DNA of 64,000 bases, taken from positions 31,048,933 through 31,112,932 of the forward strand of contig NC_049901.1 in NCBI RefSeq assembly GCF_001411555.2. The letters run 5' to 3'. The notes beneath the pieces are model-generated. The model made no database searches. It saw only the letters and a list, made by a program, of their open reading frames with translations, and was not told the origin of the DNA. Source of the DNA: Juglans regia (Eukaryota > Streptophyta > Magnoliopsida > Fagales > Juglandaceae). A program made the translations under genes and the position numbers. This document shows positions 11,814-22,659 of this stretch, in pieces; the first letter of the stretch is position 1, and each line of letters begins with the position of its first letter.

Positions 11814-13715
11814 ATCTAAGCCGATACTCCACGCTCGCACCCCAGCGATCATAGGAGGGAACACCTCTCCTTAGTGTCCCAGTCTCTCCTTGCCACCAAT
11901 GCGGTCCAGTCCATCTCTTGCTTGGCTAACTAAGCCGATGCTTCACGCTTGCACCTCGACAATTATAGAAGGGAACATCTCTCTTAAGTATCCTAGTCTT
12001 GTCGATGCTTCACGCTTGCACCCTGGCAATCATAGGAGTGAACACCTTTCCCAAGTGTCCCAGTCTCTCATTGCCACTAGTGCAGTCTAGTCCATCTCTC
12101 ATCTGGCTATCTCAGCTGATACTCTGTGCTTACATCCCGGTGATCATACAAGGGAACACATCTCCTAAGTGTCCCAGTCTCTCCTCGCCACCAGCGCGCT
12201 CGAGCCCATCTCCTACCTAGCTATCTAAACCGATGCTTCTCGCTCGCACCCCAGTGATTATAGGAGCAAACACCTCTCCCAAAAGTTCCATTCTCTCCTT
12301 GCTACCCAGTATGATCGAGTCCATCTCTTGCTTGGCTATCTAAGTCGATTATCCGCTCTCACACCCCGATGATTATATGAGGGAACATCTCTCCCAATTG
12401 TCCAGTCTCTCCTTGCCACCCAGCGTAGTCAAGTCCATCTCTTGCCTGGCTATCTTAGCAAATGCTCTGCACTCGCACCCCGACGATTATAGAAGGAAAC
12501 ACCTCTCCCAAGTGTCCTAGTCTCTAATTGCCACCCAGCACGGTCAAGTTCATCTCCTGCCTGGCAATCTAAAGCTGTGTTTGGGTAGTTTATCATTATC
12601 TTTAATCTATTTTTCACTATTTTTTACTATTATTCACTACTATTCAATATTTTATCATTACTTTTTTACTACTATTCACAGATGGTATGAGATTACCTCA
12701 ATACCCAAACATAAGCTGATGCTCCGTGCTCGCACCATGGCGATCATAGGAAGGTCACCTCTCCCAAGTGTCCTAGTCTTTCCTTGCCACCTAGTGTAGT
12801 CGAGTCCATCTCCCACCTGGCTATCTAAGCCGATGCTCCGAAATCACACATCGGCGATTATAGGAGCGAACACCACTCCCAAGTGTCCAATATCTCCTCG
12901 CCACCAACACAGTCGAGTCCATCTCTCGTATGGCTATCTAAGCCGATACTTCAGGCTCACACCATGATGCTCATAGAAGGGAACACCTCTCCCATGTGTC
13001 CCAGTCTTTCCTCGCTACCAGCATGGTCAAGTCCATCTCCAGCTTGGCTATCTAAGCTGATGCTCCGTGCTCTTACCCTGGCGATTATAGGAGTGAACAC
13101 CACTCCCAAAAGTCCCAGTCTCTCCTTGCCACCAAGAGTGGTCGAGTTCATATCCCATTGGATATCTAAGCTAATGCTTCGTGCTTACACCCCCAGCTAG
13201 GAGAAACACCTCTTCCAAGTGTTCTAGTCTCTCCTAGCCACCCAGCATGGTCGAGTCCATCTCCCACCTAGCTATCTAAGCCGATACTCCACACTCGTAC
13301 CCCCGCGATCATAGGAGGGAACACCTCTCCCAAGTATCCCAGTCTCTCCTTCCCATCTCGCTCGGTCGAGTCCATCGCCCACCTGGCTATCTAAGTTTAT
13401 GCTTCGCGCTAGCACCCTAGTGATCATAGGAGGGAACACCTCTCCCAAGTGTCCCATTCTCTCTTCGCCACCCAACAAGGTCTAGTCCATCTCCTACCTG
13501 GTTATCTAAGCCGATTCTCTACACTCCCGCCCCTGCGATCATAGGAGGAAACACCTTTCTCAAGTGTCCCAGTCTCTACTCATCACTTGGTATGGTTGAG
13601 TTGATCTTCTATCATGTTATCTAAATCGATGCTCAGCGCTCTCACCCCAGCGATTATAGGAGGGAACACATTTCCCAAGTGTCCTAGTCTCTACTTACCA
13701 CCCAGCGGGGTCGGG
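11814..13715. repeat. 114-bp satellite array inside the Tat-like element
   Basis: About 16 units share CCGATGCTCCGCGCTCGCAC, ATCATAGGAGGGAACACC, CAAGTGTCCCAGTCTCTCC and GTCGAGTCCATCTCC. Unit starts, marked by the GATGCT/GATACT block, fall near 11821, 11935, 12003, 12117, 12230, 12346, 12460, 12716, 12831, 12942, 13057, 13171, 13279, 13397, 13511 and 13627. Spacing is mostly 111-118 bp. One unit is shortened (11935 to 12003), and the 12460-12716 interval is long because of a MITE. Units are about 80-90 percent alike by eye. The array lies between integrase and the antisense ORF, where satellite-like repeats are also known in Ogre elements. Confidence 0.9.
12573..12711. mobile_element. 139-bp MITE inserted in the satellite array
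   Basis: The insert interrupts one satellite unit. A 10-bp inverted repeat, TGTTTGGGTA, lies at 12578-12587 with its complement at 12702-12711, and the direct repeat TAA flanks it at 12570-12572 and 12712-12714. Removing 142 bp (insert plus one TAA) restores a 114-bp spacing between neighbouring units, which supports the edges independently. The interior is rich in TATTCACTA motifs. The TAA duplication fits the PIF/Harbinger (Tourist-like) group. The left terminal AGCTG has no exact mate on the right. Confidence 0.75.
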
Positions 13716-13845
13716 CCCTCTCTAGTCCCGAAATCTAATATACATCCACCATTCGCGACTAGCTTGATCGAGGACCACAACCCGTTTGAGAGCGGCACAT
13801 GCACTTGCGAGAGACACGATGCGGTGAAGGAGACTCAACTAAACC

Positions 13846-16318
13846 CTAAGTCGGATCGGGCGAAGAACATGAAAATCTCAAAAACAATAATGGGTGAGGA
13901 AAACACAAATACGTAATGGCATGAAAAAAAGGATTTCTAGAGTCACTGGCAACGATCTTGTCCTTGGCTGAGGTCAACTCGAATCTTAGGGCCCCGAGTT
14001 CTTCGTCCAAAGATCCGATCTCTTCCTTTCTCAGCCAAAAGGAGTCGTTAAGCCCCACGATCAGTCAGTCCTAAGATCTGACCTCATCCTCAAGTTGCCT
14101 ACACTCCCTGAGCTCCTGCATACGTTGCCCTTCCAAGTCCTTGAGGGATTTCTCGATCTCTTGGACGATTTCATCATGCCATTGGTAGCTTTATTTTAAT
14201 TCCGTCAACTTGACGTCTTGGTGGGACAGCTGTCTCAATTGGTGCCTTACCCCTCTCGACCAGCTCACCCCTGAGGCGAGCCACCTACTCAGCCCAAGCT
14301 TGGAGTACCTCTTTGTGGGCCTGAATCGCGAAAGCCCATAGCCGACGAGCCTCCCATTCCATTTCGACCCTCCCATAAAAAATCCAGGCCACCAAAAGAA
14401 CGATTCCCTGGGGCCCGTAGGCAGCAAAACTGTAAGAAAAATTGAAGAGAAGAAAAAAACAAAAGAGAACAAGCAAAACAAAGATGGCTCGTGGAAGAAA
14501 CTTACCAGAGATAGGAGTTTTTTGATCTTGCTAGAAGCCGTTTACCCAGTCAGACCGACCCTGAAGCCCTAATGTCGCCCAATTCTCCTCCTTGAGGGAC
14601 GCACACTAGCCTTGCCAGTGTACTCGGTATGGTCGAAGTAGGGCCCCTAATGGAAACTTGCATGCCTACCTACGCCAGTCCCTTTTGCAACAGGGGATTC
14701 CACCATCCTTGCGCCAGCCGCCTCATCAACCGAAGGCTCTGCTATGTCCTCGATGTTTACATCGCCAGCTATGGGTCCCAACAGATCCTCATCTGCTGGG
14801 TGCTCAGTTGAAACCTTTGTTTCCATCTCCTCCGTTGTTGCCCCCACCCCGAAAAAAAATGTCAAAATGGGAGGAAGGCAAGGAAGCTGTTACGCCACTC
14901 CAACCTGTAACTTGGTGGTTGTCTTCAGAAGAGTCCCCAAGAGCTGAGAGAAAAGTGGGCATTTGCCCTCCGAACACCGTTGATGGAATGGAATGGGAAG
15001 GGCAGTCGTCCTTGACTGATTCCCCTGTCGCCTCAGTTGTAGTTGTAGTCAAAGGCGTCCCTTCAACACCTTCAAAAGGGAGGTCGACGACAACTGAACC
15101 CTCTGGGACAGGGTCTAGGATGATTGCGAAGAAGGCCATGTCAAGTTCCCGCTCTGTATGGTCAGACACCATGAGTCGATCCTGATCGCTCGGATGTGTT
15201 GAAGCGATCTGTGGGCTAGAAGTTGGGTGGTCGAGCCCCATTGTCGCTACCAAATCGGCTTCTTTTTGCCTCATCAGAACTTGAACGCTATTTGGCGAGG
15301 ATGGGTCACGTCGGGTCGTCGCCCTCACCAGATACTCCATCTACTTCATTGGTCGGGGCGATGTCCCAACTAACATTACAGACAAAGCATGTGAAGGTTG
15401 GCTTGAAATTTCCAGTCGAGATTAAGCCCCCCCCCCCCGGCGGGGAATTACTTCTAGAGCATGACGATCCCCGCACATCCTCTATGCGGCCCCTTTTTGC
15501 CTTCCCCTATACAGCTGGACTACGGGGCCTCTCCTCACCATGAAAATCAAAGGCCTCCCTTAAGAAGTTGCCGCCAAAAATCCTCGACGGGTCTGGCATC
15601 ACCACAACTGTTCAATGTTTACTTTGGTCAGTAGAGCCTCGCTCTAAACCTCGTACTGGTGACCTTCTACCCAGGCATAAACCTTCCCGATGCGAGCGAG
15701 CTTGCGGGCGGAAAAATTTATCTTCAACTCCTTGTAGCCAAGGACGACCCCCCACACCACTCAGACGGGGAACTCCTGGTGGACCGCTTTCTTATCGAGG
15801 AACTCCCAACCTTGTCCTAACACAAAAGAAAGAACTCTTGAACCAATGCTTGACATGGAAGAATCGTTGTTCAAGGTGGGCCGCCCGAAGTTTAGGTAGT
15901 GACTAAAAATCGTTGCCCTCACGGCCTTATATCTAGTGGGTATAGAAGAACCCCATAGCCGTTAGGTCAAGATATTCTTCATCCCCAACACCCAGCACTC
16001 TATGCCAAACGACAAAACGAGACAACAATACCTCCAAGTATTGGGGTGAAGTTGTGTCTGGGCGAGCTGGATAAAGTCCAGAATGTCTTGAACAGGGCGA
16101 CAGAAAGAAAGTCGTAAACTATTTGAGAACATCGTAAGAAATAGGTCCATTTTCTCCATGAACTCCTCCGAGTCCATGGCCACCTGATGGGGTGCTAGGA
16201 CTTCCATAGTAATGTAGTCTAATATCCCAAACGATTTGTGTACGAAATTCAGGTATGAGCGAGAGGTAGATGCAGAATAGTTGTATCCCTCGAAATATTG
16301 GGAGGAGTCACGAGACAT
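13846..16318 (-). pseudogene. Antisense ORF relic of the Tat-like element (PF04195-like)
   Basis: On the minus strand a 118-codon frame starts at 16318. It carries FCRPVQDILDFIQLAQTQLHPNTWRY, which resembles the conserved core of the 'putative gypsy type transposon' family (PF04195) around its QLHPN-W motif. After a stop at 15962 related sequence continues in shifted frames (LEQRFFHVKHWFKSSFFCV near 15870-15800). A 178-codon Ser/Thr/Asp-rich segment follows (15340-14804). The distal part (14058-13960, EEIGSLDEELGALRFEL) is heptad-like and may be coiled coil. Antisense ORFs in this position are known in Tat-branch elements; their function is unknown. This one is broken by several stops. Confidence 0.6.
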
Positions 16319-16747
16319 GCACCCCAGGCCCTAAGGGGGGGGGGGGTTTAGGACATGGCAGATGCGAATCTCTAGACAGAAAACAAGAAGCATTTTTTGG
16401 GGCCATTTTCTAGGTTTTGAGCGATGTAGGAGGATGGGTGAAAAAGAAGAGGGAAGGAGGAATGCTAGACCAAAGGGAAGGGGAGAACAAATGATGCAGA
16501 AGGAGAAGGATTGATAGACTTGGATTAGGATATAAGTAGGCTTGCTAAACCGATTGGACAGCTTCTGATGGGGAGGCGACAAGTGTTAAAAGAGGTGGGG
16601 TGCATGCACGAGGCCCATGACCCCCACTGTATGATTGGACATGGAAAACTAATTGTCACACGTTGTCCCAGGCATGGGGTATGGAAACGCCACAAGGACA
16701 AGAAGGATAATTCCCATCGCTCACATGATCGAAATTGACGGGATAAC
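16319..16747. other. Non-coding segment between antisense ORF and 3' LTR
   Basis: It holds a 12-G run at 16335-16346, directly upstream (minus strand) of the antisense ORF start. A similar 12-C run lies at 15427-15438 within the antisense region. No polypurine tract is obvious next to the 3' LTR. Short minus-strand frames here show no recognisable domain. Confidence 0.45.
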
Positions 16748-17118
16748 TGAAATGGATGTTATCTCCCCTCATAGGACCAAGCCTGTGTCTGTAGCATTTT
16801 TGGGATGGGGACTGGGCGTACCTAATCTGGCTCAATATCCTGGAGAGAAGGCCCAGGCCAAAGTATGTGCCGACACATTCCATCCCGACAAATAAGACCC
16901 CCACGTGAGGGGAAATGAGTATAAACAACTAGAAGTAGGCAAAAGAGAGGGGTTAATCACTCAAAACAAACTCTTTGCTCTTTCTCTTTTTACTCCAAGG
17001 GAACTATATTCTAACTTTGGCATTTAAGGTGTCATGGACACATCTGACCACCCCATTTTCTTCTTTTATAGGCACTCAACACGGTTCAAAACTAGTGATT
17101 ACAAAACACACTTTAACA
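16748..17118 (+). repeat. 3' LTR of the Tat-like element
   Basis: It is collinear with the 5' LTR at 8011-8514, from CCCCTCATAGGACCAAGCC to CACACTTTAACA, with an internal deletion of roughly 110-130 bp after CGACACATTCCA. A TATA-like GAGTATAAAC is retained near 16918. The divergence from the 5' LTR indicates an old insertion. Confidence 0.75.
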
Positions 17119-17741
17119 AAAATCTTCAAAAGTGACTCTTAGGTGTCGACTTTTTTGTATAGAAATAGCAATAAAAATTAAAATTGCACTTCATTTAGGA
17201 AAATTAGCTAGAAGATTGTTGTATATTTTGGTATTTAGCAATGATTTTATCACAGACTCAATTATAGCTACCAAAAACAAGGTCAAAGCAGTTTTTTGGT
17301 TCCGGGAATGGATAGGCTTCTTGTATGGCTTAAACTCAACTGGGAATTATGAATAAAGTTTAAATTGGTATGAAAATATACACTTAATTAAGGAGCAGCA
17401 TGAGTATTTGAGTTGAAAAATAAACCTAATCTAATATATGTGTGAGTGTAAAAGCATTAATATCAATGAAGCTCCATGTCATATTTTTCTCTACAATGTT
17501 GACTGATTTTTCTTATTCTTTCCAAATATTAATAAGATCCTTTTACACAGATAGGAAAATAGGCATTGAAGCTAATGAAGAGCTAAGTTCTGTCGTCAAG
17601 AGAGAAGTACATCTCATCCTCAAAAGAGAAGCTAATTGGATATGCCCATACTACTATTTTGTAACTCATGTCTTGTAATTTTATGTTTTGTAATATAATG
17701 TATAAATGCTAAACAATATAATATGAGAATAACTTAGAACT
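17119..17741. other. Intergenic DNA, nothing recognised
   Basis: Two open frames of 74 and 78 codons (17132-17356 and 17442-17678, plus strand) have no recognisable motif and ordinary AT-rich composition. I see no RNA gene or transposon end here. Confidence 0.5.
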
Positions 17742-18823
17742 GGCCCGTCTGTCTTATTATAAAAAACAATCCACCAATAAGTGATCACCATGTAGGCGGT
17801 CCATTGAAAAACATATGGGACTGCATGGTAGGAGCCTTATTGCTCAAACTCCTTCGCTCAAACCCATCGAAGCCTCCAGCATCGTAGCTCATCAAAGCTT
17901 CTAGCATTGAAGCCCCTCGAAGCCTCCAGCCCTTCGTAGCCCAGCCCCACTCTTGAAGCCTCCAACCTCGCCGCAGCCCCTCAAAGCCTCCAGCCCTTCA
18001 TAGCCCCACTCTCGAAGCCTCCAGCCCGTCGTAGCCCCTCGAAGCCTCCAACCGGTTGTTTGTGGTGCCGTACGTCGCTTCCCATTCCAATATGTCGACG
18101 TCTTGATAACCATCAAAAGCAATTTTGTCCTATAATTCATTTTTTCTCAAGACAAGTATTTGTTCGTTGATTCCCTTTCAATTCAGTTCAATCCCCATCC
18201 TTTATCCTTCAAGACACAAGTTCGTGTGAATCTCATATGCTCTACTCATTCAAGAGTCGTGTTCTCCTAAACGTGCTGCTTTTTTTCTTTGTATAATGTA
18301 TGTGATTATTGTTTCAACTTATTTTCTAGAGCTGCGATCAAACCTGGCTCTTCGAGTTGCTAATTGTTCATGATTTAATTCTCTATTGTGTGATTTTTTA
18401 TTATCGAGGTGAAACTTAGTGCCTAGGTTCTTTGCCATTGGAGGGGAGGGGAATCTATGAAATTCTCTATTATCATAGATTGGGAAACCACTGAATAGAG
18501 TAGTGGTGGGCGGAAGACATGGTGGGCGGATGGTGGGGGACAAAGATGCTGGGCGCGATGAAGATGGTTCTTGCATAGAGATGGTGGGGTGAAACTGTTG
18601 GGTGTTCGATGGCACTGGGGTGTTTGACTGAAGGCACTGGATTGGGGTGTTTGACGGATCTGAAGTTTGTGAAGGGGGCCTTCCTTCGACTCGGTTGAGC
18701 TTTTAAGAGATGTTTTGGCAGGGGCGTTCAGGAATGTGATGATCCTCATGTTAATTGTGTGGAATCGCTGATGTGGCACAGCTTACAATTGGTGGCTGAT
18801 ATTCCCTTAAAAACAGTCGGACC
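17742..18823. mobile_element. Possible terminal-inverted-repeat element, about 1.1 kb
   Basis: The left end GGCCCGTCTGTCTTATTATA... through CCACCAAT (17742-17778) aligns imperfectly with the reverse complement of the right end, GGTCCGACTGTTTTTAAGGG... through CCACCAAT (18823-18788). The similarity continues weakly for another 25-30 bp on both sides. The interior has a minisatellite and no transposase. The long imperfect inverted repeats would fit a non-autonomous Mutator-like element, but I found no convincing 9-bp target duplication (CTTAGAACT versus GCTCCAAAG). Confidence 0.4.
17858..18056. repeat. Minisatellite with CGAAGCCTCCAGCC core
   Basis: The core (T/C)CGAAGCCTCCAGCCC recurs about seven times, joined by variable links such as GTCGTAGCCCC or TTCATAGCCCCACT, giving units of roughly 20-35 bp. 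Both strands stay partly open through it; the resulting peptides are Leu/Ala/Gly-rich and not credible as a gene. Confidence 0.8.
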
Positions 18824-19974
18824 GCTCCAAAGTGGTTCTGATATAATATATAGTGAATTACATTGTGTGTTGCATGCATTTTACATGATGAATATTGATT
18901 TTTTTTTTTACATGCATTTAGTTAAAAAAGTAATTAGTTGTTTATAACTTGAGTTATTTTTTTCCGTAAAATTTAGTTTTCCATTTTGATATATTTTTAT
19001 TATTATGGACAATGTTCAATATAATTATTTTGACATAATTTTAGCATTATGTTCTCAACATTATTTCTTGACAAAATTTTAATAAAATATAGGCTTTTAA
19101 AAAAATTACAAAATCCAGGTACAATTCAGGTACCCAAATTTTTGTATTTCAAAATTCTAATTTCACCCAGATACCGGCCCAGGTGTAAAACCTGGGTTAA
19201 ATAGGGTCGGGTATCAGCACGAGTTTGAAACCTGGCTTAACTCAGACCAAAACCCAAGTGACAAAAATTGGGGATGAAAAATACCCAAGATTCATTTTCG
19301 TTGGACTTTTTCATTAGTCATAGAGATGCAAACTATACATATAAACAGATTATTAGAGATACTATTATAATTTCTAATGTTGAAAATTTTCTTTAATTAT
19401 AATGTTGACGATTCTTCCACTGCATGCAGTCGGTCTTATTCTTCTTCCTCATTTTTGTTTCTTATTATTATTTTTTTTTTAAATTTGGAGTGATGATGAA
19501 AATTTTCAGACATCTTTCATTAAAAGCAAGGAAAAATGTCACCAATCTTCGTGGTTATTGATGACTTCACAGGATTGAGTAAATAAATATCTCATCATCA
19601 GGAAATATTATAATATTTAATATTGACTTGCCATTTGTGTTGGCATACTTACATTCCATGGGCCTTATCACATACATACTTTAAGCCCATTACAGATCAA
19701 CCCAATTTAAACTTGAATTAAAATAGGTTGGGCTGGCTTAGCAGCAAACTTTCTAATTAGAGGGTCTTGTATTATATACATCAAATGTTTGTCCTATGAC
19801 ACTGTAATATCCACATGAATAACGGTACACCATGTCTCAAGTACACGCATTTTGTTTTTTGAGAAATACTTTATCTATAAATAGATTTTGAAAAAGTAAG
19901 CTCATACACTGACGTAGATTGATGCGGTACATTAGATTATAAAACTATTTTAGTGTAAAGTAGATCTAACTTAT
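18824..19974. other. AT-rich intergenic DNA
   Basis: No gene is seen. A short patch at about 19110-19260 repeats CAGGTAC and AACCTGG(G/C)TTAA motifs. The remainder is AT-rich with T homopolymers near 18900 and 19470. Confidence 0.5.
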
Positions 19975-22122
19975 GAGGGCCCCACCAACGCAAGGGGACA
20001 GACCACCAATGGGGTTGAGTGGAAACAAAGATGAGGAACACTCCATTAGTTTGGTGAAGAAAATAGCTGCAAAGTGCAGCTAGTCCAATATGGGAGTGAG
20101 CAAGCACCTTGTAGAAGACCTAGCAGATACATATCGGCTTGAGGTGGAGATAAGCGTCTCGCCTTATCGTAGGTGAGCCAGAAAAGTCATCCATCGTGAA
20201 GACGAAAGAGGAACTGAAGAGGCTGGTGGCCTTGATGAAGCAAGAGCTACCCACCCAAGGCAATCAAAGGTTATTCGCCCAAGTCGAGCAATGGTCAAAG
20301 ATAGACTAGAGCAGATCTGGGAGCTTTTTGGAACCACATGGAAAATACTTTGTAGAGTGGCACTGTCGTAAAAAAAATCCCACGCTCCACCTGAAGGGTC
20401 ACATTCGAAGTGGGTCTGTTGAGGGATTACAACTCGGGAAGTCATATCATCCAAACCCAGAGGTATGACCCAATGCCACGTGAAAGACCCTCATTCAAGG
20501 ACTGAGGAGTTGGCAGGCTGTAAGGAATTGCGGACCATGCCCTGGTCATCTGTCTTTGTCATCTTGTAGTACGGTAGACAAGGTTAAAGGACTCCAATCC
20601 AAGCTTACATAGAGTTAAAAGTATGTTAGAAGGATGTCTGATAGTCCCGCCCTATAAAAGGGATATGGAACATGAGACAAAATATCACTTTTGAGATCCT
20701 AAGCACTTGAGAGCTTTTGGAGCCGCATACTTCAGAAAAGCAAGGAAGGAGCGGCGCGACGGAGTAGCGAACCTGGCTATGAGGTAGGTTAGCTTTTAAG
20801 ACAGGATTGAGGAATGTGGGGCAAATGTTGTATGTAAAAGGCATTTGCATATTCTATAACCTTCCTAATCTTGAACATGAATAAATATGTTTTGATCATT
20901 ATGTTTATCTTATGTTCATTCTTATTGTTTGAAACTTTAAATGTGTTTGTTGTTTTCCATTAACTTATGATCTCGGTGTGAATATCTGTATCTTTGTGTG
21001 AGTAAGTGTACCATGCGTCAATAATCATGGTATAGGAAGGAGTTCCCCAGACCATTCCAACGAGATGTCTCGACAAGCTTTAAATGAGTAGAGGGATTCC
21101 TTGTGAATGAATGGGGTGGGCCGGTATTGTGTTGGCCTCACTTTATAGTCAGGATATAGAACCCCCGGCGTATCACTTGTTTGTGTCTTTGAGTTGGTTG
21201 GCCAATTAGACGTTCCCAGTGCAACATGTTATCTTTGTGTGAGAGCTGACTTGTGTTAGGGTACAGACGAGTTGGCTTGCACCATGTCGGCCTGTGATGA
21301 ATATCTATATTATAACGATCTGTGTGATGACGATTGTGCCTTTGATCTATTGGAGTGAAAGGTGATTCCTTGCCTAAATACTACTTGCTTTAAATGATAT
21401 CTTACATAAAAGGGTAACTCTTCAGAGGGTGATTCCGCGTCATGCCTATATATGTATATGTTTCACTAAAAGGGTAATTCCTTGCCCTTTTTTATGGACT
21501 CATGTGTCTATGCCTTAGAAGGTGATTCCTCACCAAAGCGTTCATATATGTGTCCTTTCACTATTTACATGAATTGTTCATTACATCTTTAGGAGCATTA
21601 TCTCTCGTTAGCAGTGTTTGTCATGGCTGAGTAACCTACCTATGGTTTCAATCTTGGATCTATAGACTTTAATGAAGAGTTAGAACCAGGAGTAGTACCC
21701 GAGGAAAAAGAGTTGATCATGCTTAAACCCTAAAGACAGAGGCATGTCTCTATTGTAGGAGCCATGCATCAATTTGAATTTTACTTCGTACTTTCTAGGA
21801 GGTGACCAATTGTATTCGATCTGTTGCCCGTTGGACGATAAACATACTATTTGGGTCATATGTAACTCTATGTTAATACTTATTAGGAATGACAATAATC
21901 ATTTCTAAGATTGTGTTTTAGACATATGGGACCAGAATGTCTAGTTTACTGACAAAACATATTTCTTTTTCGCCGAAATTTTATAACTATATCCAACACG
22001 TGTACTTCCACTTGGATAAGAGACACCTAACCCGAACAATCCTTAGGTGTTAACCTTTTGGCTCACACCCTTGGCACCATAGAACCTCGCCAAGTACTTT
22101 ACAGGAGGGACGGGGTGTCACA
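19975..22122 (+). repeat. LTR X1, Gypsy family with GGTGATTCC modules (copy A)
   Basis: It aligns, with much divergence, to 22660-24923. Matches include AGAGGAACTGAAGAGGCTGGT, the CCACCTGAAGGGTCACAT block, CCCGCCCTATAAAAGG (TATA box), CTTTTGAGATC just downstream, and an end GGCACCATAGAACCTCGCC... to GGTGTCACA. Downstream of the TATA box five variants of AGGGTGATTCCTTGCC recur at about 21360-21540. The family's U3 is about 0.7 kb and its transcribed part about 1.4 kb. No primer-binding site follows the end, so it may be a solo LTR. The left edge is approximate. Confidence 0.6.
20653..20660 (+). promoter_or_regulatory. TATA box of LTR X1
   Basis: TATAAAAG lies in the context CCCGCCCTATAAAAGGG, about 35 bp upstream of the CACTTTTGAGATC block shared by all family members in this window. 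The related LTR at 22660-24923 has the degraded CTGTAAAAAT at the same place. The counterpart in copy B is 41901-41908. Confidence 0.6.
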
Positions 22123-22659
22123 TAACTTATCACATGAAGTCATGTCAGTGTGTGAGTTTACTTTTATAAAATCTCTTTATAATTGTAGTACTTCTCTCTA
22201 TTTTCATTTTTTATCAAGAAAGGTTAATCACACTTCTTGAACATACAACAAGATGTAGTGTCTCTTAATTAAGCTTTTGGATTGTACAAAGAGAATTTGA
22301 TCACTCTAATGAAGATGCGATTGAATAAAGCCAACAGATTTGCTGATTGAACTATTACTCAATCCTTCATGAATAAATGCATAAAACTAGTCAGTGTATC
22401 ATGTATATATACATAAATGCATATACAAGCATACATACACATATATAAACACGTATATACATACATATGTATATATCTATACATGTATACACAACTCGCT
22501 CTAACGAAGATGAGATTGAATACAACCCGCCAGGCTATTGTCTTGTCTTTGGTTGAAGAAATTATTCAATATCATTGCTTATTTCTTTTTGTATAAATTA
22601 CGTTTTAATAACATGTTATATATATGATTGTGTTCGTGGCGTGAAAGATACTCAACGTT
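22123..22659. other. Spacer between LTRs X1 and X2
   Basis: AT-rich, no coding signal. A stretch at about 22395-22495 is a degenerate (ACATATAT)/(TACA) microsatellite. Two similar segments, CTCTAATGAAGATGCGATTGA (22293) and GCTCTAACGAAGATGAGATTGA (22498), suggest a local duplication of about 200 bp. Confidence 0.5.

Larger units (their letters stand above)
8011..17118 (+). mobile_element. Degenerate Tat-like Ty3/Gypsy retrotransposon
   Basis: Two alignable LTRs (8011-8514 and 16748-17118) bound about 8.2 kb. The internal order is RT, RNase H, a second RNase H-like domain, integrase, a tandem satellite, and an antisense ORF. The RT signature KACPKDSFPLPRID, the extra RNase H-like domain and an antisense ORF between integrase and the 3' LTR are features known from the Tat/Ogre branch. 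Only about 510 bp lie between the 5' LTR and RT, so gag and protease are deleted. Stops, frameshifts and altered catalytic residues make it inert. No matching target duplication was found (ACCAG versus AAAAT), so the outer edges may be eroded. Confidence 0.8.

Noticed and set aside
11814..13715. CRISPR-like array
   Set aside because: The units are contiguous 114-bp repeats with no unique spacers, in plant retrotransposon DNA.
14658..15340. Plus- and minus-strand frames of 175 and 178 codons as separate genes
   Set aside because: The minus-strand frame fits as a low-complexity part of the antisense ORF relic; the plus-strand one is its shadow.
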